Below are positions 7,976-16,533 of a DNA stretch of 64,000 bases, one piece after another. The notes below the pieces were generated by a model. It did no database searches, was not told where the DNA came from, and was given only the letters and a program-made list of their open reading frames with translations. Made by a program: the position numbers and the translations under genes. The number at the start of each line of letters is the position of its first letter. The stretch's first letter is position 1. Source of the DNA: an uncultured Aquabacterium sp. (GTDB lineage Bacteria > Pseudomonadota > Gammaproteobacteria > Burkholderiales > Burkholderiaceae_C); the NCBI RefSeq assembly GCF_913773725.1, contig NZ_CAJYGK010000160.1:124001-188000 (forward strand). The letters are read 5' to 3'.

Positions 7976-9781
7976 TCAGAAGGTTTCCCAGTCGTCGTCT
8001 GCCGGGGGGCGGGCGGCGACGGCCACGGGCTCGGCAGCGGGCGGCGGGGCGCTGCGCTTGGGCGCGGGGGGCGTGGCAGCCGTCAGTGGGGCCGGGCTGC
8101 TGACCGGGGTGGCTGGGGTCGGCGCCGTGGCGGTCGGCTTCAGCGTCGGCTCGGTGGGAGCCGGCTTGACGGCCGCCGGTTCGCGCGCCGCAGCCTGGGC
8201 TTTGGCGATCACCGTGTGCGTCACGCTGGCGGCCGTGGTGCCCGGGGTGGCCGAGCCGAAGCCCCGTGCACCGCCGCTCAGCTTGAAGGCCGCCACCGCC
8301 TGGGCCAGTCGTCCGGCCTGGTCTCTCAGGCTTTCCGCCGCGGCCGCCGACTCTTCCACCAGCGCGGCGTTCTGCTGCGTCATCTGGTCAAGCTGCGTGA
8401 CAGCCTGGTTGACCTGGCCGATGCCTTCGCTCTGCTCGCTGGATGCGGCGCTGATCTCCCCGATGATGTCCGACACGCGTTGCACGCTGGTCAGGATCTC
8501 GTTCATCGAGCTGCCGGCGTCCTTCACCAGACGGGAGCCGGACTCGACCTTTTCGCTCGAGGCGTTGATCAGTGTCTTGATTTCCTTGGCGGCCTGCGCG
8601 CTGCGCTGGGCCAGGGTGCGAACCTCGCCCGCCACCACGGCAAAGCCGCGGCCCTGTTCACCTGCACGGGCTGCCTCCACCGCGGCATTCAGCGCCAGGA
8701 TGTTGGTCTGGAAGGCGATGCCGTCGATCACGGTGATGATGTCGTTGATCTTGCGGCTGGCGCCGTCGATCTCGGCCATGTTGGCCACCACCTGGGACAC
8801 GATGTGCTCGCCCTGCTGCGCTGCGGTGGCAGCGCCGGATGCCAGCTGGTTGGCCTGACGGGCGGAGTCGGCGCTCTGGCGCACGGTGCCGGTCAGCTGC
8901 TCCATCGAGCTGGCGGTCTGCTGCAGGTTGGACGCCGTCTGCTCGGTGCGCATCGACAGGTCCTGGTTGCCTGTGGCGATTTCGGTCGACGCGGTGGTGA
9001 TCGAGTCCGTGGCCTGGCGGATCACGCTGATGGTCTCGCGCAGCCGGTGCGTCATCGTGACGACCGAGGCGTTGAGGGAATCCTTGTCGCCCGGGGTCTG
9101 ATGCAGATTCAGATCCAGGTCGCCCTCTGCAATGCGGGATACCGCGTCGCGCAGCGCGCTGGGCTCGGCGCCCAGGTCACGCCACACGGAATTGACGATG
9201 GCCGCCGACATGAAGCCCAGCACACCCAGGACGATGATGCCGGTGCCCACCGACACCCACAGTGCGGTCTTCACGCCGCTGGTGGCGCTGGCCTGGGCCA
9301 CATCGATGGCGGTACGGGCTTCGGTCTTGCGGTTGTCCAGGGCCTTCTGCAGGGCCAGCAGGCTGGACTGCATCTGGCCGACCATGTCGCCCGGCGGCTG
9401 GTTGGTCAACAGGGCGCGGGTGGCCCCGATGGCGGCCGCCTGGTAGGCGTCGAAGGCGCTGCCCAGTTCCTTGGCCACCCCGGACTTGTCGGGCAGCTGT
9501 CCCATGGCGCTCAGTGCCGTGCGGGCGGATCCCACCAGGGCTTCTGCTTCCTTGAGCTTCTCGGCGTCGCCCTCTGCGGCCGCGGTCTGCAGCGTCAGGC
9601 GCAGCTGTTCGGTCGACCTGTCGACGGTGACCATGTGGTTCATGTGGGGGTTGTCCACCTGGTGAAGGTGATCCAGGACCGCCGAAGTGCGGTCACCCAC
9701 CACGACGCTCACGGCGACGCCCACGAGGAACACCGCCGCGGCGCTCACCGGCAGCATCCAGATCTTGGTGCGAAAGTTCAT
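7976..9781 (-). CDS. Methyl-accepting chemotaxis protein with C-terminal xWETF pentapeptide
   Basis: A 601-residue chemoreceptor: membrane helix at about residues 7-29, a periplasmic four-helix-bundle-type sensor, a second membrane helix near 190-210, HAMP, and a canonical signalling domain with IDGIAFQTNILALNAA. After the signalling domain comes an Ala/Pro/Lys-rich flexible tail of about 90 residues ending DDDWETF. That end matches the NWETF-type CheR/CheB docking pentapeptide of high-abundance receptors. The start is the ATG at 9781 with GGAGG 4 bp upstream, in preference to an upstream in-frame extension. A sigma28-like promoter motif is at 9839-9866. Ligand unknown. Confidence 0.94.
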   Translation of the reverse strand: MNFRTKIWMLPVSAAAVFLVGVAVSVVVGDRTSAVLDHLHQVDNPHMNHMVTVDRSTEQLRLTLQTAAAEGDAEKLKEAEALVGSARTALSAMGQLPDKSGVAKELGSAFDAYQAAAIGATRALLTNQPPGDMVGQMQSSLLALQKALDNRKTEARTAIDVAQASATSGVKTALWVSVGTGIIVLGVLGFMSAAIVNSVWRDLGAEPSALRDAVSRIAEGDLDLNLHQTPGDKDSLNASVVTMTHRLRETISVIRQATDSITTASTEIATGNQDLSMRTEQTASNLQQTASSMEQLTGTVRQSADSARQANQLASGAATAAQQGEHIVSQVVANMAEIDGASRKINDIITVIDGIAFQTNILALNAAVEAARAGEQGRGFAVVAGEVRTLAQRSAQAAKEIKTLINASSEKVESGSRLVKDAGSSMNEILTSVQRVSDIIGEISAASSEQSEGIGQVNQAVTQLDQMTQQNAALVEESAAAAESLRDQAGRLAQAVAAFKLSGGARGFGSATPGTTAASVTHTVIAKAQAAAREPAAVKPAPTEPTLKPTATAPTPATPVSSPAPLTAATPPAPKRSAPPPAAEPVAVAARPPADDDWETF

Positions 9782-9838
9782 TGTGCCTCCTGCTCGGGCG
9801 ATAGCTGTCCATGAAGGCAGGCGCTTCACCCGTTCGGT

Positions 9839-9866
9839 CTATCGGCATGATCCAGCGCGAACTGAA
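9839..9866 (-). promoter_or_regulatory. Probable sigma28 (FliA) promoter for the xWETF chemoreceptor
   Basis: On the minus strand TTCAG (9866-9862), a 15-bp gap and GCCGATAG (9846-9839) match the FliA -10 GCCGATAA at 7 of 8 positions. The predicted start is about 50 bp upstream of the receptor gene. The same TTCAG-N14/15-GCCGATA arrangement precedes the chemoreceptor at 14604. Confidence 0.5.
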
Positions 9867-9948
9867 ACCCGAATTGAGGAAAAGTCCCCCGAACGTCGGG
9901 TAATCCGCTACGTCGGGCGGCCCGGGCGCGTCCGATCGCCCCTGTTCC

Positions 9949-9954
9949 TACAAT
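9949..9954 (+). promoter_or_regulatory. Possible -10 element giving a leaderless AmpG-like mRNA
   Basis: TACAAT lies 6 bp before the ATG at 9961, so a start 7 bp downstream of the -10 would fall on the start codon. No ribosome-binding sequence precedes the ATG. No good -35 is visible. Confidence 0.3.
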
Positions 9955-9960
9955 CCACGC

Positions 9961-11493
9961 ATGTCAGCCCCCTCTTCCACGCCGGCCGTGTCGGCCCCCC
10001 CGCCCGTTCACCGCCGCCTGATGTTCTGGGTGGCGCTGCTGTACTTCTCCGAAGGTCTGCCGCTCGGTGTCTTTTACGACCTGTTTCCGGTCAACATGAG
10101 GCAGGCCGGCGTGGGCCCGGCCGAGATCGGGTTGTTGAGCCTGCTCGGCCTGGCGTGGACCGTCAAATTCCTGTGGGCCCCGCTGGTGGACGCCTGGCGC
10201 GGGCACCGCGTCTGGATTGCCGGCGCCAACCTGGGGATGGCCGCGGTGCTGGGCACGCTGGCCGCGTCGCCCGACGCGCTCGGGCAGGGGGCGACCTGGC
10301 CCTGGGTGCTCCTGGCCGCCTTCACTTTTCTGTCGGCCACCAACGACATCGCCACCGACGGCTACACCATCGAGTTGCTGCGCAAGGACCAGCTCGGGGT
10401 GGCCAACGGCCTGCGCATCGGCTTCTACCGGGTCGGCATGCTGGCCGCGGGCGGTCTGCTGGTGGTGGCGGGCTGGGCCGGCACGGCGGGGCAGCCCAAC
10501 TGGTCGGCGGCCTACCTGCTGGGGGCGGTGCTGATGATGGGCAACGCCGCCCTCCTCCTGATGGCGCCGCCGCAGCCACCCCGCCCACCCCGCGAGGCCG
10601 GCGCTTCGGCGCGGGAATGGGCCACGTTGCGGGAGCAACCGCTGTGGCTGGCCGCGCTGGCGCTGGTTCTCATCGGCCTGTTGTGGCCGGTGCTCGGGCC
10701 GGTGGCCAAGGCGCTGGAGTGGTCGGCCGTGCAGGCCGTCAGCGGCACCTGGTGGTTCAAGGGCGCCGTGCCGGTGGGCCTGATGTTCGCCGGGGCGGGC
10801 CTGATGGTGACGGCGGCCCGGGGTGAACGGGCCCAGGCACTGGCCGATGGCCCGGTGTTCGGCGCCTGGGTGGAATTGCTGGCGCGCCCGGGCATGCTGG
10901 CCGTGCTGCTGTTCATCCTGTTGTTCAAGCTCGGTGACGCGGCCATGGGCTTCATGGTCAAGCCCTTCTGGGTGGATGCCGGGTTCACGCCCGCACAGAT
11001 CGGCCTGGTCAGCGTCAACGTGGGGCTCGGGCTGTCGATCGCCGGGGGGCTGGTGGGCGGCTGGTATGTCGACCGCGCCGGCATCTTCAAGGGGCTGTGG
11101 GTGCTGGGGCTGGCGCAGGCGCTGTCCAACCTGGGCTATGCCGCGGCCGCCTGGTTCGTGCCGCATGCCGAGCCCGGGCAGGCGATCCCGCTGGCGCACC
11201 AGGCCGCGGTGTACGGGGCCAGCGCGCTGGAGAGCTTCACCGGCGGCCTGGGCACCGGTGCCTTCATGGCCTTTCTGATGGGCATCACCAGCAAGGCCCG
11301 CGCCACGACCGAGTACGCCATCCTGTCTTCGATCTTCGCGTTCTCGCGCGCGGTGGCGGGCTGGGCGGGCGGCCTGGGTGTGGAGCAGATGGGCTATGCG
11401 GCCTTCTTCTTCCTGACGTTCTGGCTGTCCTTCCCGGCGTATGGGCTGCTGCCGGCGGTGCGGCGTATGCTGGAAAAGGCCGGCGTGCGTTAA
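9961..11493 (+). CDS. AmpG-like MFS permease
   Basis: An inner-membrane major-facilitator transporter of 510 residues with about 12-14 hydrophobic segments. The N-terminal half (SEGLPLGVFYDLFPVNMR, LSLLGLAWTVKFLWAPLVD and LSATNDIATDGYTIELL) resembles the AmpG/PAT group, whose AmpG members import anhydro-muropeptides from the periplasm for peptidoglycan recycling. No beta-lactamase or amidase gene is adjacent, so the muropeptide substrate is an inference. The middle loop is longer than in E. coli AmpG. No ribosome site precedes the ATG. Confidence 0.8.
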   Translation: MSAPSSTPAVSAPPPVHRRLMFWVALLYFSEGLPLGVFYDLFPVNMRQAGVGPAEIGLLSLLGLAWTVKFLWAPLVDAWRGHRVWIAGANLGMAAVLGTLAASPDALGQGATWPWVLLAAFTFLSATNDIATDGYTIELLRKDQLGVANGLRIGFYRVGMLAAGGLLVVAGWAGTAGQPNWSAAYLLGAVLMMGNAALLLMAPPQPPRPPREAGASAREWATLREQPLWLAALALVLIGLLWPVLGPVAKALEWSAVQAVSGTWWFKGAVPVGLMFAGAGLMVTAARGERAQALADGPVFGAWVELLARPGMLAVLLFILLFKLGDAAMGFMVKPFWVDAGFTPAQIGLVSVNVGLGLSIAGGLVGGWYVDRAGIFKGLWVLGLAQALSNLGYAAAAWFVPHAEPGQAIPLAHQAAVYGASALESFTGGLGTGAFMAFLMGITSKARATTEYAILSSIFAFSRAVAGWAGGLGVEQMGYAAFFFLTFWLSFPAYGLLPAVRRMLEKAGVR

Positions 11494-11597
11494 GGTCGTG
11501 CGCGCGGTCGCACACCTGCTTGACAATACCGGACGCGCCTCCATCTGATGGGGGCCGCCGTTCTTCCGCGATGTTTTCCAGCGATCTGCATCCAGCC

Positions 11598-12587
11598 ATG
11601 ACCCACTCTGTTCGCTCCCGTGTCCGCCCCTCCGCGCTGGCCGCGCTCGGCCTGGCCGCCGCCCTGGGCTTCAGCGCTCCGGCATGGGCGCAGGGGCAGC
11701 CACAGGAAGGGGTGCGGTCGGCCGTGGGCAAGCAGTCGGCGTTCGCCCGTTTCGTGCCTGCCGAGGACATCGAGGCCGCCGCGGCGCAACAGTACGGCCA
11801 GATGGTGGCCCAGGCCCGGCAGCAGAATGCGCTGCTGCCGGACGACCATCCCCAGGTGGTCCGTCTGCGGGCGATCGCGCAGCGGCTGGTGCCGTACAGC
11901 CTGGACTGGAACAAGCGCGCCCGCGAGTGGAAGTGGCAGGTGATCGCGCTGCAGTCCAAGGAGCTCAATGCTTTCTGCATGCCGGGGGGCAAGATCGCGT
12001 TCTACACCGGCATCCTCGAGCAGCTGAAGCTGACGGACGACGAGGTGGCGATGATCATGGGGCACGAAATCGCCCACGCGCTGCGCGAGCACGCCCGTGA
12101 GCGCATGGGCAAGACGGCGGCCACCAAGATGGGCGCCAACCTGATCTCCAGCCTGCTCGGTCTGGGCAGCGCCGGTGACGCGTTGCTCAACATGGGCGGG
12201 CAGCTGCTGACCTTGCGTTTCAGCCGCGAGGACGAGTCCGAGGCCGACCTGATCGGCATGGAGCTGGCGGCCCGCGCCGGCTACGACCCGCGTGCCGGGG
12301 TCAGCCTGTGGCAGAAGATGGGGGCCGCATCCAAGGGGGCCCCGCCGCAGTGGCTGTCGACGCACCCCTCGGGCACGTCGCGCATTCAGGACATCCAGGC
12401 CAACCTGCCTCGGGTGATGCCGCTGTTCGACCGGGCCGAGCGCCCGCCGCGCCGGTTTGATGCCCCGCTGCGCATGGGCTCGGGCACGGACGACATGCAG
12501 TTCGCTTTCTGGGGGCGGGGCGACGTGCGCCTCGGGGCGGTCGCCTGGTCCGGCCACGCCCACCCGGACGCGCACCACGCCCACTGA
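11598..12587 (+). CDS. M48-family periplasmic zinc metalloprotease
   Basis: A secreted peptidase of the M48 (Ste24/HtpX-like) family related to LoiP/BepA-type envelope quality-control proteases. The start at 11598 gives a clean signal peptide (RSRVRPSALAALGLAAALGF, cleavage near AWA-Q at about residue 31); an ATG nine codons upstream (11571) is possible. The zinc motif is HEIAH at 156-160 and the third ligand lies in the ESEADLIGMELA segment. The C-terminus has the THPSGTSRIQDI region shared with BepA-type proteins but no TPR repeats. A TTGACA at 11520-11525 could be the -35; the matching -10 (ATCTGA at 11543) is poor. Confidence 0.88.
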   Translation: MTHSVRSRVRPSALAALGLAAALGFSAPAWAQGQPQEGVRSAVGKQSAFARFVPAEDIEAAAAQQYGQMVAQARQQNALLPDDHPQVVRLRAIAQRLVPYSLDWNKRAREWKWQVIALQSKELNAFCMPGGKIAFYTGILEQLKLTDDEVAMIMGHEIAHALREHARERMGKTAATKMGANLISSLLGLGSAGDALLNMGGQLLTLRFSREDESEADLIGMELAARAGYDPRAGVSLWQKMGAASKGAPPQWLSTHPSGTSRIQDIQANLPRVMPLFDRAERPPRRFDAPLRMGSGTDDMQFAFWGRGDVRLGAVAWSGHAHPDAHHAH

Positions 12588-12602
12588 GCGGGCCGCCCGG
12601 GT

Positions 12603-14045
12603 TCAGGCCTCGGCGCGCGCGCTGGCCAGTTCCTGGGCCAGCTGCCCGACGCGGGCCAGTGCGCGCCGCTCCGGCTCGCCCCAGTGCCCGCCCAAGCCCA
12701 GCCGCAGGCAGTGCTGGAAGCGCCCGGTGGCGGAAAACAGGCTGCCCGGCGCGATGCAGATGCGCTCGTCCAGGCACGACTGGAACAACGCCAGTGTGTC
12801 GATCTTGTCCGGCAGTTCCAGCCACAGGATGAAGCCGCCTGCTGGAGCCGTCATGCGGGTGCCCCGGGGAAAGTGCTTCGAGATCAGACGGCGGGCCTCG
12901 TCCATGCGGGAGGCGACCACGCCGCGCAGCTGCCGGTAGCTGGCTTCGATGCCCGGCTGGGTCAGCAGGTCGGCCAGCGCCCGCTGCAGCACCACGGTCT
13001 CGCTGCCGCTGGTGGCGGCCTTCAGGCGCTGCAGGCGGTCGGTCCATGCGGGCGCGGCGATCCAGCCCAGGCGCAGCCCGGGGGCCACGGTCTTGCTGAA
13101 CGAGCCGCACAGCATCACCTGGCCGGCGGCGTCGAACGACTGCACGGCACGGCGGCGTTCGTCGTCCTCGCACAGGTCGTTGTACAGCACGTCCTCGATC
13201 AGGGGCACCTTGTGCTTGGCGAGCATCTGCGCGAGCCGCTTGCGTTCGGACACCGGCATGCTGGCGCCGATCGGGTTGGACAGCGTGGGCACGGCAAGCA
13301 AGGCCTTCACGGGCTGGGTGTCGAGCGCCAGCTGCAGCGCGTCCAGCGACAGCCCGGTGCGGGGATGGGTCGGGATCTCGAGGGCGCGCAGGCCCAGGTG
13401 CTCAAGGATCTCGAGGAAGCCGTAGTAGGTGGGGGACTCGAGCGCGACCACATCGCCCGGCTTCGTGACGGTGCGCAGGCACAGGCTGATGGCCTCGAGA
13501 CAACTGCCTGTCACGATGACATCGGACGCATCGATGTGGCAGCCCATGCGTAGCGCATGCCGGGCGATGGCCCGACGCAGGGACTCGTCGCCCGGGCCGA
13601 TGGGGTACTGGCACAGCGTGGCGCGGTGGCGCTGGGTGGCGCGGCTCACGGCCCGGCGCACCCGTTCCTGTGCGAACAGCGAGGCATCGGGGCAGGCGGC
13701 GCCGAAGGAGACAAAGTCAGGGTCATGGGCCAGGCTCATGATCTTGGCCGCCAGCGCACTGATGCCCACCGGCACCGAGCGCCTCGGTGGCCGCGAGGTG
13801 TCCGGTTCGGGCAACTGCGGAGGCCGTGCGGCCACGAAGTAGCCCGAGCGCGGCCGGGCCTCGATCAGGCGGGCGTCTTCGAGCGTGCGATAGGCCTGCA
13901 CGACGGTGGACTGCGACACACCGTGCTGCGCGGCGAGCAGGCGCACCGAAGGGATGCGTTCCCCGCGCGGGAGGGTGCCGGTGCGAATCTGCCGCGCCAT
14001 CGCGTCGGCGATCTTGAGGTACAGGGTGTCGGCTTGCGGCTGCAT
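12603..14045 (-). CDS. MocR-type regulator (GntR winged helix fused to aminotransferase-like domain)
   Basis: A PLP-binding transcription factor of 480 residues. The N-terminal GntR winged helix spans about residues 1-75 (RIPSVRLLAAQHGVSQSTVV recognition region). The rest is a fold-type-I aminotransferase domain including NPIGASMP and the PLP lysine in GSFSKTVAPGLRLGW. MocR proteins usually control a divergent gene and bind direct repeats in the shared promoter; here a regular repeat array (14058-14172) lies between this gene and the divergent DUF2917 gene. The ATG at 14045 starts the winged helix; the upstream in-frame extension is rejected. The stop is 15 bp from the convergent M48 gene. 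Confidence 0.92.
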   Translation of the reverse strand: MQPQADTLYLKIADAMARQIRTGTLPRGERIPSVRLLAAQHGVSQSTVVQAYRTLEDARLIEARPRSGYFVAARPPQLPEPDTSRPPRRSVPVGISALAAKIMSLAHDPDFVSFGAACPDASLFAQERVRRAVSRATQRHRATLCQYPIGPGDESLRRAIARHALRMGCHIDASDVIVTGSCLEAISLCLRTVTKPGDVVALESPTYYGFLEILEHLGLRALEIPTHPRTGLSLDALQLALDTQPVKALLAVPTLSNPIGASMPVSERKRLAQMLAKHKVPLIEDVLYNDLCEDDERRRAVQSFDAAGQVMLCGSFSKTVAPGLRLGWIAAPAWTDRLQRLKAATSGSETVVLQRALADLLTQPGIEASYRQLRGVVASRMDEARRLISKHFPRGTRMTAPAGGFILWLELPDKIDTLALFQSCLDERICIAPGSLFSATGRFQHCLRLGLGGHWGEPERRALARVGQLAQELASARAEA

Positions 14046-14057
14046 GGTGAAACCATT

Positions 14058-14172
14058 CTGTACGGATTTGCAGCCGCATGACCAGTACAGATGGCGATCA
14101 GGACAACCAGCACAGTGCCGAGCAAGTGGTGAGAAACCAGTACAGATGTCGGGTGGGCCGACCAGCACAGCC
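14058..14172. repeat. Regularly spaced operator-like repeat array between MocR and DUF2917 genes
   Basis: Four direct copies of ACCAG(T/C)ACAG start at 14081, 14106, 14136 and 14161 (spacings 25, 30, 25). T-type copies (14081, 14136) share ACCAGTACAGAT, and T-type and C-type alternate, so a two-site unit repeats every 55 bp. A fifth, inverted partial copy (minus ATCCGTACAG, 8 of 10) sits at 14058-14067, next to the MocR start. This matches known MocR operators, which are direct repeats roughly two to three helical turns apart. Confidence 0.75.
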
Positions 14173-14282
14173 GGGGGCGGCGGCGGGCTGTATGGCCTCT
14201 GGAGGACGTGCTCTGCATCTGCACCGCCGTGCAGTGGCGGCGCACGATGAAGCCATCCCGACATCACGCTGTGGAGCCCGCC

Positions 14283-14600
14283 ATGATTGCCTTGCTGCAC
14301 CCCGTTCTGCCCCGCCTGCTGGCCGCCCTGTCGCGGCGCGCCGTGACGGCCGCGCCGTCTGTTTCACGGAAGGCCGCCCCTGTGTGGACGCTGCAGCCGG
14401 GCCAGGCGCGCACGGTGGTGCTGAGCCGGGGGCAGGCGCTGCAGGTGCTGGCGGGGCGGGTCTGGCTGACCCGCCCTGGTGACCCGCGAGACCACGTCCT
14501 CGTCACCGGGCAGCAGCATGTGGCCGGGGCGCGGACGGCGTACGTGCTCGAAGGGCTGGATGCCCGGCCGGTGCGCTTTCGCATCGGCCGCGCCGAGTGA
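14283..14600 (+). CDS. DUF2917 domain protein
   Basis: A small protein (105 residues from the ATG at 14283, which has GGAG at 14273-14276; an ATG at 14247 is an alternative). After an Arg-rich N-terminus it carries the DUF2917 pattern: WTLQPGQARTV, then VWLTRPGDPRDHVL, then a glycine, in a predicted all-beta cupin-like fold. The function of DUF2917 is unknown. It lies divergent from the MocR regulator with the repeat array between them, so it is the likely regulatory target. Its stop is 3 bp from that of the convergent chemoreceptor gene. Confidence 0.8.
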   Translation: MIALLHPVLPRLLAALSRRAVTAAPSVSRKAAPVWTLQPGQARTVVLSRGQALQVLAGRVWLTRPGDPRDHVLVTGQQHVAGARTAYVLEGLDARPVRFRIGRAE

Positions 14601-14603
14601 GCG

Positions 14604-16148
14604 TCAGACGGACTGAACCCGGAAGTGCCCGGCGGTGCGCAGCAGGCCGTTGGCCTGATCGCGCAGCGAAGCGGCCGAGGCAGCCGATTCTTCGACGAGG
14701 GCCGCATTCTGCTGGGTCAGGGCGTCCAGGTCGCCCACAGAACGGTTGAGCAGGCTCAGCCCTTGAGCCTGCTCCGTCAGTCGCTGGTTCATGTCGCTCA
14801 TCATGGTCGAGACGCGGTCGATCGTGGCGATGATGGCCTTCATCTCGGCGCCCGCGTCGCGGGCCAGCTGCCCGCCGGAGCCCACCTGTTCGGTGGCGCT
14901 GCGCACGAGGCTGTTGATCTCGCGGGCGGCCTCGGCCGAGCGCTGAGCCAGCTGGCGCACCTCGGCGGCCACCACCGCAAAGCCGCGGCCCTGCTCGCCG
15001 GCCCGTGCCGCCTCCACGGCCGCGTTGAGGGCCAGCAGGTTGGTCTGGAAGGCGATGGCATCGATGACGCCGGTGATCTGTGCGATCTGGTCCGAGCCCT
15101 TCGCAATGTGCGACATGCTCGTCACCACGCTGAACACGATCTCGCCGCCCTTGTGCGCAGCCTGGGCCGACTGCCGCGCCAGGCCGGCGACTTCGCTGGC
15201 GGCGCGCTCGGAGTCGTTGACGGCTTCGGTGAGTTGGGCCACGGCGGAGGCCGTCTGTTGAAGGTCGGCTGCGGCCTGTTCGGAGCGCTGTGACAGATCC
15301 TGGCTGCCCTGGGCGACCTCGGCGCTGGCCGTGTCGATCGCCTCGGCGGCCTGCTGCACGTCGGTCACGAGGGCGCGCAGGCTGGCCTGCATGCTGGACA
15401 GTGCCCCCAGCAGGGCCGCCACCTCGCGGCTGCCCTGCACCGCAATGCGCTGAGAGAGGTCGCCGTCTGCCACGCGGTGGGCGATGGCGATGGCCTGCTC
15501 GAGCGGCTGAAGGATGGAGCGAACCGTGACCCACAGGGCCGGCACCAGCACGCCCAGCACAAGCAGGGCCAGGCCACCGGTCAGGGCCAGCTGGGTGGTG
15601 GCCAGCGCACGCACGTCGGCGGTGCGGTCCTCGGCGGCCTTCTGCACCCGGGTGGCCAGCTGGTCCAGCAAGGGCTCGGCCTGGTACATGGCCTTCTTGG
15701 CCGTGGCCATCTGTTGGTTGGCGTCGGGAGCCGTGACGATCTGGCCGTTGATGGTGCGCTGGATCACCTCGGCTGCGGCGGTCTCGTAGTCCTTGAGGTG
15801 GGCGGCGATCTTCGGGCAGTCGGTGCACTGGCCGCCGGCCTGCAGCTGCTGCAGCACCGCCTGCGTGGCGCGGACGGACTTGGCCCATTTCTCCTGGTAC
15901 TGCTGCGCCTTGTCGACTTCGTCGATGCTGAGCAGCACGTCCTTTTCATAGCGGCGGATGTCGCCCATGCCCATGCGCAGCGTGGTGAGCCGGCCCTGGG
16001 TGATGAACTCGTGTTCGGCGAAGGCGCCGAACTGGTCGCGGAGCTGGGACACCGAGAGGCTGCCCAGGCCGCCGACGAGGACAAGGGCGCCGACGGCCAG
16101 CAGGCCGAGGGCGATCAGGCGGGCGCGGATGGAGAGGGGGTACTGCAT
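14604..16148 (-). CDS. Methyl-accepting chemotaxis protein with a CxxC-containing periplasmic sensor
   Basis: A 514-residue chemoreceptor: membrane helix at about residues 7-30, a four-helix-bundle-type periplasmic domain to about 185, a second membrane helix, HAMP, and the signalling domain ([20 protein letters not shown]). The sensor carries GGQCTDCPK, a CxxC pair in a predicted loop, unusual for this fold. It lacks a C-terminal xWETF motif, ending HFRVQSV. The start at 16148 has GGAG 8 bp upstream (16157-16160). A sigma28-like promoter is at 16209-16235. The ligand is unknown; the CxxC pair could bind metal or respond to redox, which is inference. Confidence 0.92.
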   Translation of the reverse strand: MQYPLSIRARLIALGLLAVGALVLVGGLGSLSVSQLRDQFGAFAEHEFITQGRLTTLRMGMGDIRRYEKDVLLSIDEVDKAQQYQEKWAKSVRATQAVLQQLQAGGQCTDCPKIAAHLKDYETAAAEVIQRTINGQIVTAPDANQQMATAKKAMYQAEPLLDQLATRVQKAAEDRTADVRALATTQLALTGGLALLVLGVLVPALWVTVRSILQPLEQAIAIAHRVADGDLSQRIAVQGSREVAALLGALSSMQASLRALVTDVQQAAEAIDTASAEVAQGSQDLSQRSEQAAADLQQTASAVAQLTEAVNDSERAASEVAGLARQSAQAAHKGGEIVFSVVTSMSHIAKGSDQIAQITGVIDAIAFQTNLLALNAAVEAARAGEQGRGFAVVAAEVRQLAQRSAEAAREINSLVRSATEQVGSGGQLARDAGAEMKAIIATIDRVSTMMSDMNQRLTEQAQGLSLLNRSVGDLDALTQQNAALVEESAASAASLRDQANGLLRTAGHFRVQSV

Positions 16149-16208
16149 GAGAGGGGCTCCGTGGGGGGGGCGCCACGATGACGCTCGGGGAGCGGTGGCG
16201 CCCGTGTA

Positions 16209-16235
16209 GTATCGGCGTTCGCACGGAACGCTGAA
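16209..16235 (-). promoter_or_regulatory. Probable sigma28 (FliA) promoter for the CxxC chemoreceptor
   Basis: On the minus strand TTCAG (16235-16231), a 14-bp gap and GCCGATAC (16216-16209) give a 7 of 8 match to the FliA -10 with the canonical distance. The predicted leader is about 55 nt. Confidence 0.5.
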
Positions 16236-16436
16236 TGGCACCCGCGCAGAAATAGTTGGGCGGGATGTGTGCACCGCTGCATGGTGGGGGCGCCAGGTTT
16301 CACGGCGCCGACACCCGGCTGTCACATCGAGCGCAGAGGTGACCGAAAAAGCGAGGCGCAGGGTCTGTCGACGTGGCGCGACGCGGCTGTCCGGCGGTCT
16401 CCCCCGACCGGGGCGGTCCCCCTTGCTGAGGTCCGG

Positions 16437-16466
16437 TTGTATCGCTACGCTGAATCTCTTTACAAA
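16437..16466 (+). promoter_or_regulatory. Possible sigma70 promoter for the DUF2846 lipoprotein
   Basis: TTGTAT (16437-16442), an 18-bp spacer and TACAAA (16461-16466) lie in a short AT-richer stretch, predicting a start near 16473, 60 bp before the coding region. Confidence 0.4.
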
Positions 16467-16533
16467 ACGAAACGGACCGTCAGGGGGGCAGGGGCCGCCT
16501 TCGGCCGCTTCACCTTCATCGGAAAGGCCTCCC

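Larger units (their letters stand above)
16149..16533. other. Gene-free divergent promoter region, 385 bp
   Basis: It holds the sigma28-like site of the minus-strand chemoreceptor (16209-16235) and a sigma70-like site for the lipoprotein gene (16437-16466). No convincing small gene, RNA or repeat was seen in the rest. Confidence 0.6.
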
